DNA from: Symbiodinium microadriaticum
Taxonomy: Eukaryota > Sar > Dinophyceae > Suessiales > Symbiodiniaceae
Direction of reading: 5' to 3'
Length of the DNA: 64,000 bases
Assembly: GCA_001939145.1 (NCBI GenBank)
Contig: LSRX01000433.1
Coordinates: forward strand, 416,794 to 480,793
Shown: positions 24,007 through 35,812 of the stretch, piece by piece
Layout of the letters: each line of letters begins with the position of its first letter
Numbering within the stretch: position 1 is the first letter of the stretch
Made by a program: the position numbers and the translations under genes
Notes under the pieces: model-generated
What the model saw: the letters and a program-made list of their open reading frames with translations, nothing else
Database searches by the model: none
Told to the model about the DNA's origin: nothing

Positions 24007-24658
24007 GAGAGGATGAGCCAACAGTTCGACTTCTTTGGCTTAAGTCGCAGCCCCGACAGGCCACCATGTTTGCATTGCTGGCGGGCATGTCGAATCTGGG
24101 TGGCTCGGCCTTCCCCAACACATCTTGAGGGTTTTTATTATTTGAGTTTTATGCATGCCATCGAGTGCCTAAACCCTGAAGCGCTTGAGTGGAAAGGCTT
24201 GTCATCTTGGTTGGGTTTGGCAGGGTTTCAAGTCGCCGGCAACTTCGCTTCCTTCTCGCGTTCCCGAATGGTCCAAAGAAGCGAATATTTCGGTACTCGA
24301 GCACAAACGCAATGAATCGCTTGCGGCAGGCCATGCGCAATATGGTCTGGGGTTATGTCTTTCTGCATCGAGCAAACTGAGTCGCTTTAGCTTCCTCTTG
24401 AAACCACTGGAAATTCGGACATTCGGGATAGGGCGGCTTTCCTGAACTATGCCAGCTATTACTTTCAAGATGAATCCTGCCATCTTAACCCCTTCGTCAT
24501 CCTGACCCCTAAGGCCTTGAACAAACTTCGAAGTTGCCATTGGTTTGGACATGTCGTGAGTGGGTTGCTCTTCTTGAGAGAGCTGGAACATTCGCCTGAC
24601 CGTCCAGATTGCATCGCCCGTGCTATGAGTCGTCTAGCCCAGCATCCGGCGCCGGGCA

Positions 24659-24760
24659 TGCATACATACATACATACATGCATGCATACATACATACATA
24701 CATACATACATGCATATCATACATACATATCATACATACATATACGTGTATGTATGTATA
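24659..24760. repeat. (CATA)n microsatellite with CATG variants
   Basis: CATA array with CATGCATG and CATATCATA variants, then TATGTATGTATA. Confidence 0.95.
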
Positions 24761-25373
24761 TCTCTATATTAGGCTGTATTAGGAGTTATAAGTTGTAATA
24801 TATAGGTCTTATACCATTAATGTGTAACCTCTATAAACACTGTGCTTAGCCCGGATCCAAAGACCTGAGCCCCAAAGCTAGTTGTGAGCTCCCACCGTGA
24901 CACGCACAGGTGCATCGCTGGGCTCCTACTTCGGTGCCTACATTTTGGTATTGCTAGGCGGGCGGTGGTGGTGGGAGCGGTATGGTAGTAGAAGCAGCAT
25001 CTGCAAGAGCGACGACGACAGCTACTACGACGACGACGCCCGAAGCGCGAGAGGTGAATAGTGTTCTAGGTTTTTGTTTGAGGCGGTTTGCCGTGCATCC
25101 ACGTAACACTTTTCACTATTGTGTAGTTTGGGTTGAGTGCTTTACGGTTGACATCTACATGTACGGCATGCGGGCTTGGTTCCGGGCAGTTTTGAGGCTT
25201 AGGGTTTCAGCGTTGAGGGGCTCAGGCTTTCGGGTGTCATGGGCGTTAATGGCTTTAGGTTTTAGGTTTCGATGAGTTTCGGGCCTGGAGGGTAGCAGTA
25301 TGCGAGAGCTAAGCTCGCCCTAGCAGGTTTCAAAGTCCCAAAGTCACCGTCCCGGAGCAGAAACTCGTAATTG

Positions 25374-25494
25374 TACCCAGACCTTCCCAGTAATTATCCC
25401 TTAAATCCCTTAATTTAGGTATATATACCTTAAACCATATTAGGGGTCCTTGATTATTTCCTTCATGAAAGGGATATTGGAGAATCTGGGTAGA
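25374..25494. repeat. Degenerate palindromic element (TACCCAGA / TCTGGGTA)
   Basis: GTACCCAGACCTTCCCAGTA with TTATCCCTT pairs imperfectly with AAGGGATATTGGAGAATCTG plus GGTA. A similar TACCCAGA...TCTGGGTA pair bounds 43260-43382. Confidence 0.4.
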
Positions 25495-26283
25495 GCAGGA
25501 TCCCAGGAGGTGGAAACGTTCCCCAATTGCTAAGCGAGTTGAGTGACCTGTCGTCTTGCCACAAGATTTGGGGCTAACGTATTGCTTTGCGATGTTCAGG
25601 ATTTAGAGTAAACCAGATTACTGGCCAGGCAATGGGTTCACGAATCTGACGCCCTGAACAAAACCGCGAACCACTACTGGAGACAACATCTTTCTGGGAG
25701 TCTAGAATGTCAGACTGTCTAACATGAAAACATTTTTACATCCCTTAACCGCTTACCTCAACTGTCACAGTGTCTCACCCGATACTCCAGAAGCCTAAGT
25801 ACGAGCCTCAAAACCTGCGAAAAGGTCATCCCAAACCCCCAAACCCCATGGTTTTTGCACGCCCTACGCCCTAAAGCTCCAAACTTAAACTTACTTCTTG
25901 CTGCCAGGCGTTCAGCCCGCGGGCGAAGCGAACGAGTCGGCTGAGTTCGACAACCTTTGGATTGCATCCGTTGCAAGATGTCCGCAAAGAGGATTTTGTC
26001 TAAGACTCACCCGAGGGCTCCAGTTGCCCAAAGACAAAATACACAATGAGCAACCTGCAATGTTAGAAACTGGAGCCTGTCCTTAGGGTTGCTGGCATAC
26101 TACTGCTCCGATTACATGGAACCAGTCACACAGCATCAAAGAAGAATTCGACTTCGACAGATACGCTGTTTCATGTGTGCCTTTTTCGGCTGAAGGTGTG
26201 GTTCTTATACTGGTGACTCAGTGGCTTCTGTCTACCAGGTGCCCAAACATTCGGGCTTCAGGTGCGATCAACGGTTTCAGAAT

Positions 26284-26586
26284 TCAGTAGTCGGTGTTTA
26301 AACAAGCTAAGAGCCTATAAGATCCTGAAGAGAAAGCAGCGAGGTCTCTTCGGTTGGCCCCTGCATCCCCTTGGCTTTGCATCTCGTCTGGAACATGGTT
26401 TTTTCGCACAATCAGGGCAATGTCATCCCTAAACACATTGTTGCTGAGACGTTGACATAGTCTGAGGAAAGGCCGCGCACAGGATTCTGTAAAGGTTCTC
26501 CTGAGGATTTGCGGCTTTGCGATCTACGGTAACACGACAGCTTTGCGCGTCTGAAACGCCGCCCTTCTTTGTAACGGGAGCCTGCA
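26284..26586 (-). pseudogene. Possible coding fragments, minus strand
   Basis: Two overlapping open stretches in different frames. The first (26584 down to about 26510) follows CTGCAG|G on the minus strand and reads APVTKKGGVSDAQSCRVTVD then RKAANPQ. The second (about 26518 down to 26284) reads RLSNNVFRDDIALIVRKNH and LAAFSSGSYRLLACLNTDY before TGA. FRDDIALIV recalls the aspartate pair of a reverse-transcriptase core, and the first piece weakly recalls an earlier motif of the same fold. Spacing is far too short for an intact enzyme, so at best this is a decayed retroelement fragment; chance is quite possible. Confidence 0.15.
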
Positions 26587-29500
26587 GTAATGCTGCTAGA
26601 AATTCTGCTTTCAGCACTTTCCCACCACAGTAGCGCAGGGCTTGTTCAGAATGCGGCATGTGATTGGCGGAGGAGCCTCGTCGCACGTCACTAGCTCATT
26701 AATTACTGGATTTGTTGGTGCTGAGCGTAGTTCGGCTTTAAAACTTGTTCATGACACGCAGGCCACGAACGTTCTAGATGCAAGGTTCCCATGCAAGCAT
26801 GGACTTGTAACCCAGACTGGCAAAGGGTTTTGGGAGGAAGTCGATGGCAGGGCCCTGCAGCCGTGCGAGCCTTCCACTCGATTTCCGAACTGTTGCGGAG
26901 TCCTTCCAGTAATGGGATCGTCCTGGGCGATCACCGGGTCCACCAATCCTAGCTTGAAGCCTGTCAGAACAAGGTAGGAGTGGGAGAACTCTGGCGTCTA
27001 CAATATGTATGCAGTGTATTCGAGCTTTGTTGTTGAAGGAGAGAGGGGCGGTCCTGCCTGCAAGTCCCTTTGCAACGCCCCGGCCGCGGTGTGAAGCTTC
27101 GCGGTTCGAGGGTTTAGAGCCTTAGAGCTATGGGCTGAGGGGTTTAGGGTTTATAGGGGGTGTGGTACTTCGAAGTTTTGTGGGTCATCAGCCCGACACC
27201 CCGACACCTCTGCCAGGGTCTATCAGCTCATTCCGAACGTCGGGCAGAAAGATACAGTGCCAGGGTGCCACGGCCTGTGAGGATCGCGATCATGACTGTT
27301 GTGGAGTGTGGGGTTTTAGGATGTCAGGGAACGAAATCCAGGGGATTGGTCTGGGAGTTTTCGGCTTTAGAGCCGTCCACGATGGGACCTGCAAGACGAC
27401 GTGTAAACACGCAGTGAATTGAACAATCTCTTGCAGCCGTCCTTGGGGTCTTGACGGCCGCGGTTCAGGCTGCGAACATACGAACCCTGAATCCTCAACT
27501 CCAAGCCAGAACCTTAAAGCGCCTCCGAAGCCCCTGAGCTTCAATCCAAGAGAGCCGTGAAGCCGCACCTTAAGGCTCGCGAGCTCTACGCAGGGCTCCC
27601 CTTTGAACAATCTGCTCGTACGATGGGGCTGGATGGAGGCCCGGGAAGCGGCTTGCCATTCCCCAGAGGCTCCATATACAGTACCATTGCAGGAATTAGG
27701 TCCCTAAAACCTTCATAAGGATAGTCGTTTGGGACCTAGACCTAGTTCCATAATGGTATACTATATGTGGAGCCTCTGGGTTCCTTTTGGTACAAGAATG
27801 TCTACGTTGTGGGTTCAGCTATAGCCCTAGGGCCCCCCTTGTCATACTGCACCTTCGGCTCATCACCCGGAAGGGTACATGAGGCAAGAGGTGCCACAGT
27901 TGAAGTTTTCTTTTGGCAACTAGCACTGTTCTTCAGGCAGCTTTCTGCCCGAGCGCGCCTGAATTGCGAAGTGAGCTTTGAAAAGACCCACCATCTCTCT
28001 GATTCACGTTCCGAACACGTACCGCTGTACCTTTTGAAGGCAGGAGTGGAGGGCAAGCAGACGAACCCAGCAATGGCAGACGAGCAACGTAGAGACCTTC
28101 AAACATATGTTCTAGGCCTTAGGCTTTCAGCCGGAGTGCGGCCGGTTCAAGGGCGCATGACGGGCTATCTGGGTGGCATCCCGCAGACAGAAGACAAGAA
28201 CAAAGACTAGAAAGCCGACGCGATTAGGTCTCTTGTATCATCTAAACCCTAAGCCCTGAACCATAAACCCCTAAGCCCTAAACCATACACCCCTAAGCCC
28301 TAAATCGTACACCCATTCTGACGTGTCAGGATGAGGCAAGCTCCGAAGAAGTCGAGATGCAGAATGTCCTTGCGAGGGCGCGGCTAGGGTTCAAAGTTTG
28401 GGATTCAGGGTGTAGGGTTCGAAGTGTAGAGCTCTGACAGTTCAGAGCTAACGGGCTTCAAGTTGTCTGCAAGTTGTTGTTTTAATCGGGAGTTGAGCAT
28501 GTCGACACTCTAGAGACCTGATACCTTCGGTGCCGGGTTGCAGCACAAAGCCAGGGCTACGAAGTTCGAGGCAAGTTCGGTGTCCAGGTCCTGGAAGATG
28601 ATGAGTCTCCTAAAGCGTAAACTGTAAATTCTACCACAGGAAGCTGATGAGATAGCTTCCCCCCGCAGCCTCTGAACCTCCAGGCTTCCCCTCTAATTCA
28701 AGGTCCCCCCGACGACTAATGCATCGCGTGCAGGATCCGGACGGTGACGACAGCGACGATGATCGATGATCGTTTGCCCAGGCCTGCCTCTCCAGACGTC
28801 ACGCCAAGGAGTCAAGTCTTGGGGTTTAGAGTTTAGGGCTTAGGGTTTAGGGTTTAAGGTTTGCATCCATCCCGACACAGATCTTGTCAAGAAAGTGGGT
28901 AAAGGGCAATTCAAGCCGGATTTAGCGCCAGCCCACATTGACATGCTGTGCTTGCCTCCGCCATCTGAACCTGTTTCCTAAGGCGCGAGTGGTCCAGGCC
29001 GGCCAGTCGTGCCAAATCTTCTGAGACTTCGAGGGTGCCGGCAGGATAAAGAGCCCAGCGAGACTGGGAAGGGCGCCGGAACAGAGCATAATAGTAAAAT
29101 ATCGCAAGTTTTTGGAATGGGCTAGAACCTTCAATAATGCTCTATGATATATTATATAGTATACTGTAATCCGTAGCTGCCTTCATCAGTCAATGCTCAG
29201 GACTTTGAACATAGGGACCCCGGTACTTGGCTTTCTTGTAAGTGTTGAAACTCCCGTACATGTTTTGAGGCTATGTAGGGCTTACAGGGTGGAGTTTAGG
29301 GTTTTGGGCAGGGTGGGTTTAGGCTTTAGGTTTCAGCCTGGAGGCACCGCAGAGAGACCTCGTTCAAAAGGTTTCAGCTAGGTTACGACCGGGGGGAGCA
29401 GGCTTGAGGCGCTGCACAGGTTCAACCGCGAAATTGCCTCTATCAAATCTGCGGACCCTCTCAAAGCGACTAGTGATGGACAAAATTAAAGTCCTGCCTC

Positions 29501-30481
29501 ACCTCAAGTACCCCACCGTGGTAGCTGAGGCTAACTCCTGATTGTTGCCAGCGCATGACTTTGTTCGTATATTGAGATCTGCCCTTCCCCACACCTTCCT
29601 GCCGGCTTTTAACAAGGAGCCTGACTCACCTGATCGATTTCAGCCAAAGTGACTGGAGGGAGCCCCCCCAAGAGCTTATGAGATCAAGGGATCCGAAAAG
29701 GACAGAAAAGGGCCTTTTGAAAAGGGGTTTAAGGTTTAGTTGAGTGTTTAGGCCTCAAGACTTAGAATCGGATTTTGGTGTGTGTTTATATTCAATTATG
29801 GTAGAGTCACAATTATAAGCAAGTCTAAGGAATGGTACAAGTGCTGGTTTTTCTGGTCACCACAAAAAGGGCCATGCTGACCAAGATGGTCTGTTTTGTT
29901 GTGGGTCTCTGTTTATCCTACATGGGCTTCTTCTAGATTCTTGGCTGAGGGGCTCCCTCCAACATCCCGGTAGTATTCCGCCAAAATGTCCGAGCCCGAC
30001 GACCGGGACCCTGGAACACTAAAGCAGTGAAAGCCACTGCTATCAACCGCGAATCCTCAAGCACAGATAACCAAAACAAAAGCTCGAAAACTGCCCGCAC
30101 TCCTAACACCCCTAAACTGCAAAGCCCTACGTTCCAAAAGAAGCCAAGTCTAGAATAGGGAAGTGCCCCAAAACTAAAGCCTGCGATCGCGCACCTAAGC
30201 TTCTTGGTAGCATAGAGGTTCTGCTGGGAGAGCAAGTTGCCGGAGACTGCGCTAGTTTGCGGTAGTTTGCAAAGGGGTTTAACTGGCCTAGGGTTCAGGG
30301 TGTATCAGTTTGGGAGTCGAGGGTTCAGAGTTTTGGGACTTCGTTTCTGAGAAATATTTTACAGTGTGGAGGTTGGTTTAGAGCTTCCCAGGCTATCTTG
30401 CGGTTTCAGCTTAGTTCGGAGTAAGTTGTAGACACGTCCAGGATTAAGTGGGGGTCTCCAGGGCTTCACTTGGGGGGAGCT
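26587..30481. other. Mostly non-coding; one palindromic element
   Basis: 26642-26977 and 27767-28210 are open on +; the end of the latter (after GGCAG|G at 28044) reads GVEGKQTNPAMADEQRRDLQ and may be a chance exon-like piece. CCCTAAA/TTTAGGG words lie at 28250-28315 and 28825-28862. 28735-28790 has a short GAC/GAT cluster. Confidence 0.45.
27662..27780. mobile_element. Palindromic element (CCCAGAGGCTCC ends)
   Basis: 119 bp. The left arm CCCAGAGGCTCCATATACAG and the complement of the right arm (ending GTGGAGCCTCTGGG at 27780) pair over about 28 bp, including TACCATT. Pairing then resumes around AGGTCCC. Only one copy was recognised here. Confidence 0.75.
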
Positions 30482-30577
30482 TGGGACTTAGTAAGTAGGG
30501 TTATAAGTGCCTCAATTGGGGTTATAGGTAATTATAGCTACAGTTACCTTATTCATAACCTCAGTTACTAAGTCCCA
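30482..30577. mobile_element. Palindromic element (GGGACTTAGTAA ends)
   Basis: 96 bp. TGGGACTTAGTAAGTAGGGT at the left pairs with ATAACCTCAGTTACTAAGTC plus CCA at the right. Pairing resumes at GGTTATAGGTAA and TTACCTTATTCATAACC. Non-coding hairpin. Confidence 0.7.
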
Positions 30578-31870
30578 TGATCCTTTAAGTACCATCAAAA
30601 AGCTCCTGGAGTCCAGGCTAGAAGACCCCTAGGCCCGGATGTAGGTTCTTTCTGCTTACCCGTAATGGCTCCAACATAGCCGAAAGTAGAGACGACTTAT
30701 AGACTTTAGGCCCCAAAGTAGGTACTACTTGTATACCTGGAGCCCTGGATTACTGGTTTCCGGACAGCAAAGTCTGTACCAGGCCCGCAGGTGCGATCCA
30801 TTTTGATGTTTTTGGGGGTCTGGGCGGGGGTTGGGGGTTGGGGGCGCAAGGCCCCTAAAGCCTAAACTGGCCTAATTAAACCCCCTACTTCCTGTTAGAG
30901 GGTTCAGATCCTTACGGAAAACACGGGAATTCTAACACCCGACTTAAGAAGGAAGAACTGAAGAACAGATGCGGTGTAGGGTCTTCACAATAGTATTATA
31001 GTATCCGTACTTGGATGTATTCAGCTTTTTGTTCCGGGTTCCCAGTATGAACCTGGCGAGAGGAAACAGGAGTCCATCTTTGCGAACAGGAGGATATTAT
31101 AGTATAAATACATATAGTAAGGAACCCTAAAGAATAGTCTTAAAAGTTCAAACCCCTATATTACCCTATGGTTCAGGAGTTTAGATCTGTTCGAGCTGAG
31201 AGTTTGAACATTTGCAATCTGTCGCATGTTGTCTGGAGACCGCCGAAACCTGCATTCACCCTAGTGTAGGGTTTAGGGTTTAGGGAGTAGTTGTTTGCTT
31301 TTGTGAATAGAGCCATTAAGGGAGGCTCGAAGGGTGTACCTGCGATGCTGAGGTACCAGGTACTCTTGGTGATTTAAGTCGTGATGGGGTTTTGAGTGGA
31401 TAGCGGATAGTTTCCGGCAGCAGCGATTGCTCTCAGATCCGAGATAGCCGGCAGATATCGGTTGCCCACGGAGGGTCCCGTCCTTTTGAGTCTGTGTTCC
31501 ATCCCGATGCCTAGAACATGATAAAATCGGACAACCCAAGGCCTGAACCTTTTGCATGTCCTTGCTAAGTAGGAGGGAAAAAAACACAAAAAGGTTGCCT
31601 TGTGTGAGAAGGATGCCGGCTGGACCCTTTAGGGACTCTCAATGACGGCCCATCGATTGAAGCACGGATGCTCTTTGCTAAGAGCTTCCGAGTGCAAACA
31701 GCACTACAAGCCGGCGCGCTTGGGGTTGTAATGACCAAGGCTGCAATTGTGTACTCAGGTCCTTGGGTTGTTTAAAGGGGCTTTAGGGTTTCTAGGATTT
31801 AATTAGGTTTGGGATGCCGCGCTATCGAAGCCGAGCTGTGCCTGAATTCTTGGCACTGCGAAATCATTCT

Positions 31871-31958
31871 CTGTCGCTCTCTCTCTCGCTCTCTCTCTCC
31901 CTCTCTCTTTCCCTCTCTCTCTCCCTCCATCTCTCTCTTTGTCTCTTTTCCTCTCTCT

Positions 31959-32025
<67 letters not shown>

Positions 32026-32040
32026 GCTCGCGCGCTCTCT
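31871..32040 (+). repeat. (CT)n microsatellite
   Basis: About 170 bp of CT with CCC, TTT and GT interruptions. It gives Leu/Ser frames on + and Arg/Glu frames on -, neither coding. Confidence 0.97.
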
Positions 32041-34443
32041 GAAGCAAACTTTGAAGCAATGCTTTGGGAAACATCCGCGGTAGCCCAGCTCGAAACCGTA
32101 AGCTCTAACCATCTCAACCTACTCCAACTGAACCCCTCAGTGAGCTCCGGAGCTTCTTGTCATGCTCAGCATGTACAGCCCGTCCGTCCTCCTGTGTTCA
32201 AAGGACATCGGGGGGCCCTTTGTTCAGTTCTCCTGAAATCAGCGATGCAAGCGTGATGTCGCCCCAGACCACTATGACGACGGAACATGCTCAGACTAAT
32301 GTCTGGAGATAAGTCGAAGGGTTCAGGTAATCGTGGCTACTGTATCCCGAGCTGTCCAGGTGCTCCTTTTGTGAAGCTATTGCGTTGAAGCACTGGGCTC
32401 AGAAACCGTGACTAGCCCGGCCCTTCATTTGTTTGTCTTGCTGCTGCCTCTACTTCAGAACCCACAAACCTCCAAGTAAATACGGTTGGCATCTGCTGGC
32501 GCAGTGTAAACGAAAACGCAGAACAGATTTCAGTAAAGCAATCCACAGAGGTCCCCGTTTACTTCGAGTGGACTGCCCATTCCCGAAGTGTTCGGACGAC
32601 AGGCAAAAAACAACAACAAACTTTGCAGTTGTATAGATATTCGATACGCAAAATGCCAAGATTATATTCTTCGCGGGTGCCAGCAACATGTGAGCCCGTA
32701 AAACCCGTAAACCCTTAAACCCGGCGCTCCTGAGCGAAGGGATTCCATCTATCAAAAATTCACCGCCCTCAGTCAGTTTACCCGCTGCGCTCAGCTACTT
32801 TAGGATGGGTGGTTCTGTGTGGTTGTTTTGATAGGAGCCTTCTATCTCCAATGTGCTCTCGGGTTGGGCAGCCTCAACAAGCTAAACCCGAACAACGAGG
32901 TTTAGATAAACTTAAACGCCGTATAAAAAAAAACTGATGAAGCTGGGGGCGCATGTACCTTACAGGAAGAGCTTGGCGGGCGGTGCGTGAAAATGACCGG
33001 TGGAGGGTTTTGGGATGAAGGGTCTGCGTGCTTGAGACGACGGAGGGTTACCCACCCTGAGGAGCACCGTAGCGATTAAGGGATTAGGGCTTTTAACCTA
33101 TCACTTCTCAGATCTTTAGGGCTTAGGGTTTGAGGGGGGATAGTATAGTGCAGGGTTGGAGCTTGAACTTGCCCACATTTATTATATACCCTTGTAACGC
33201 TACCTAACCACTAAAAACCCCTGTAGCCCCTAAACCTCTAAACCCTGAACCCAGGGAGCTCCCAGGATTATGGATCCATAGCCCAGCAATGAAGTCCAGC
33301 AGCCCCCTCAGTTCTCCGGCCCTGGCTGTGTCATTTCTTATGTTTGCGAGGCGTCCCCGCCTTCGCAAAGGACCCGCGAGTTGTGTCGGGGCTTTGGGTC
33401 CAGAGAAGGGGTCGGTTTGCAATAACAGTACCTGGCGTTGGTGGCGGTTAGGGTTCAGGAAGAACAGGTGGGGAGAACTTTCGTGTTGTCGCACTGGGCC
33501 TTAGGATATCTTCAGTGTTGCAGCCCTGTTCATGCATGTCGGATCGGATTTGTTAGCGTGAGCTGAATCCCAAACCGTGGTGCTTCGATTTTCGGCGACC
33601 GCGTCCTCTGGGCTTGCGCAACCATGGCCCCTAAACTCTTCGATGTTTGCCGCAAAGCTTAAAATCCGAAAGGCTGCACAGTTTGCACAGTTTGTGATAA
33701 CCTTAGGAAGTATTTCTCCTTTCTTTTATAATACAGAATGAAGGCGAGACTTAGACCTACTTTTGTTCATTATAGGTCTCATATGGGCTCATCCACCCTC
33801 CGCTCTCTGGCCTAGGAAACCCTATAACTTATAACCTTGAACCCCAAACCTGGCATCACAATCTCAGGAGCTCACCTCGAAGATGCCTCATCTTCGCTAC
33901 GTGTTTCGCTTTGGTGTTGCTCGGCTGACACAGCTTTGAGGGCGGGGTGGGAGTTTGGCCTGGTAACCTTAATATGAGTTTTTGATATGGGATTAACAGC
34001 TTATAGGCTAAGAGGTTTAGGGTTTCGGGTTTAAAGTTTATGCAACTATAGTTCCTATATACAGTATGAACCAGTATGAATTTATAAGGGGAAACAGCAA
34101 GAAAAATCATAAGTAAACTGATCGCATCACTCAGTACATCGGGTTTAGCCTAGATGGCCTTCGTTCTACTTCTTGCACATCTCTAGACACAGATGGGCCC
34201 GGCGTTTGGACTTGCGTGTTGCTGGCCCGGGCGTCGTCGCTAAATCAAAGCTACAGCCCCAAAACCCAAAACTTTACGACCTCGAACTCTCAAATCCCAA
34301 ACCTGAATTCCCGAAGCATCCCTAAACTCCTAAACCCTCTTCTAAACCCAAAGCCTAGCGACTCGATCAGCAATGCAGAAACCCTGCAAAAACCGTCTCA
34401 AACCCTCGTAGAGCCTTTATCAATCCCCTCATCAAATAAAGCG

Positions 34444-34472
34444 CACGCACGCACACACACACACACACACAG
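34444..34472 (+). repeat. (CA)n microsatellite
   Basis: GCACGCACG followed by about ten CA units. Confidence 0.95.
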
Positions 34473-35718
34473 CGACAACCCATAAGACCCTAAACCGAAA
34501 ACAAAAATCATATAAAACACCCTAATCCGAGGATCGGGATAGTAGGGGGTGGGGCCAGATCAGCCGTTGCAAACATTGCGGTAGCTGAAGGATCAGGGCA
34601 AAGTGCGCTGCAGCCCCTGCTCAAAAAAGGGGGCCCCACCCCCAGAATCAAAAATGCGGGGCGCCGCAGTAATAGAAAGCCATCTCTTGGGTTTTGGGGG
34701 CTCTTTGGACTCTATTATTAATGTATTGAATCTCTAGCACAAAGCCTTTGGAAAAGGCTTGATGCATGGAGAAAACCTCCAATGAAGAGTAAGTCTGAAA
34801 GCTTGCACTTCCTGAAATTTTGGACCTCCGAAATACTTTTCTTTGAATGTGATACCTTTTCCCCAGACGAAATCCCTCCACCTTCTAAACTCCTCTTCAA
34901 ACCCGAATCCGGCCCGGAAAATTTTCTTTACATGTGAATCCTTTTATAAATCAGATCCTCGCATTAAGAAAATCCCGACCCTGGAAGACGACTCAGTATC
35001 CTTTAAATTATGAAAGGAACCCTAGTATATCCCTCAAATCATGATAGGCACCCTTATATGATTTCAGGTACATTCCTTAATTCAGGGGTTTTGGAGTGGA
35101 ATCCTTGAAAGGCTCCTATCTTCCCGGAGGCGCCTTTGGGCACTTGGGGGGGGGGTGTCTTGGGCTTGATGTTTGTGGCTTGTGGGCGTGGGTTCACGGT
35201 CCAGGAATGCCCAGGATGTAGGAATCAAAGTTTTCTTGGGCAGGTATAGGCCTTAATTAGGTAAGACGTTGTCCTTTGCGGGCTCTTGTTACAACCTCAT
35301 ACTGGTGGAATCACGATGCAGAATGGGTGCATGGAGCGCGTAAGTCACCTGCTTAGGGGAATGCGGGCCGAAGGAGTTCAGAGAGTGAGCCTGTACTACA
35401 CCGTCCACAACCGTCACGACTTGGATATCAGTCTTTCATGTAATGTGCTGAGAGGTTGCGGTTTCGGTCTGCATCATATTGCCAGCTGGATAGCTGACTT
35501 AGCAGATCAAGTAAGCAGATAACCCGAAACCCCAAACCCCAAACCCCAAGCCCCATAGGCCCCAAAACCCACTATCACCGTCACCACCAACTGCTTGAAA
35601 ACGTACAAAAGGAAAGAAGAAGCCCCAGAGCTGAGAGTAGAAAGCAGATGTCACTCATTGCAAGGGAGAGCACGGCGTTTGCCGCCATCAAGCCCTTCAG
35701 GCTGGCCACCGTAAACTC

Positions 35719-35812
35719 TACATATAGGCCCCTAAGTAGTTCCTTTTTATGGTCTATATTTAGACTCCTATACGGTAGTCTCAAAAAGGAACTACTTAGG
35801 GGCCTATGGGTA
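35719..35812. mobile_element. Palindromic element (AAAAAGGAACTAC arms), nearly perfect
   Basis: Arms 35719-35748 and 35783-35812 are complementary at 28 of 30 positions (core AGGCCCCTAAGTAGTTCCTT) around a 34-bp loop. It is the least decayed hairpin of this kind in the window, so a recent insertion. Related half-arms lie at 356-392 and 19010-19042. Confidence 0.8.

Larger units (their letters stand above)
20466..26283. other. Mostly non-coding; repeats and short weak frames
   Basis: Contains the CT array at 20716 and TTTAGGG clusters at 20941-21030, 21890-21920, 22080-22130, 23495-23520 and 23963-24006. 24202-24591 minus and 23020-23301 plus are open without recognised domain. A CATA array lies at 24659 and a weak palindrome at 25374. 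Confidence 0.5.
30578..35718. other. Non-coding; CT array and telomere-like words
   Basis: AT-rich remnants with AGTATAAATACATATAGTAA (31090-31160), the CT array at 31871, TTTAGGG/CCCTAAA words at 31265, 33115 and 34315, a CA array at 34444. 35286-35522 is open on + (NGCMERVSHLLRGMRAEG) but unsupported. Confidence 0.5.

Noticed and set aside
24030..24044. Match to the 3' end of the dinoflagellate spliced leader (TTTGGCTTAAG)
   Set aside because: Only the last 11 bases resemble the leader, with a mismatch, and no gene follows.
31799..32256. Ser/Leu and Arg/Glu frames on opposite strands
   Set aside because: Artefacts of the (CT)n array.
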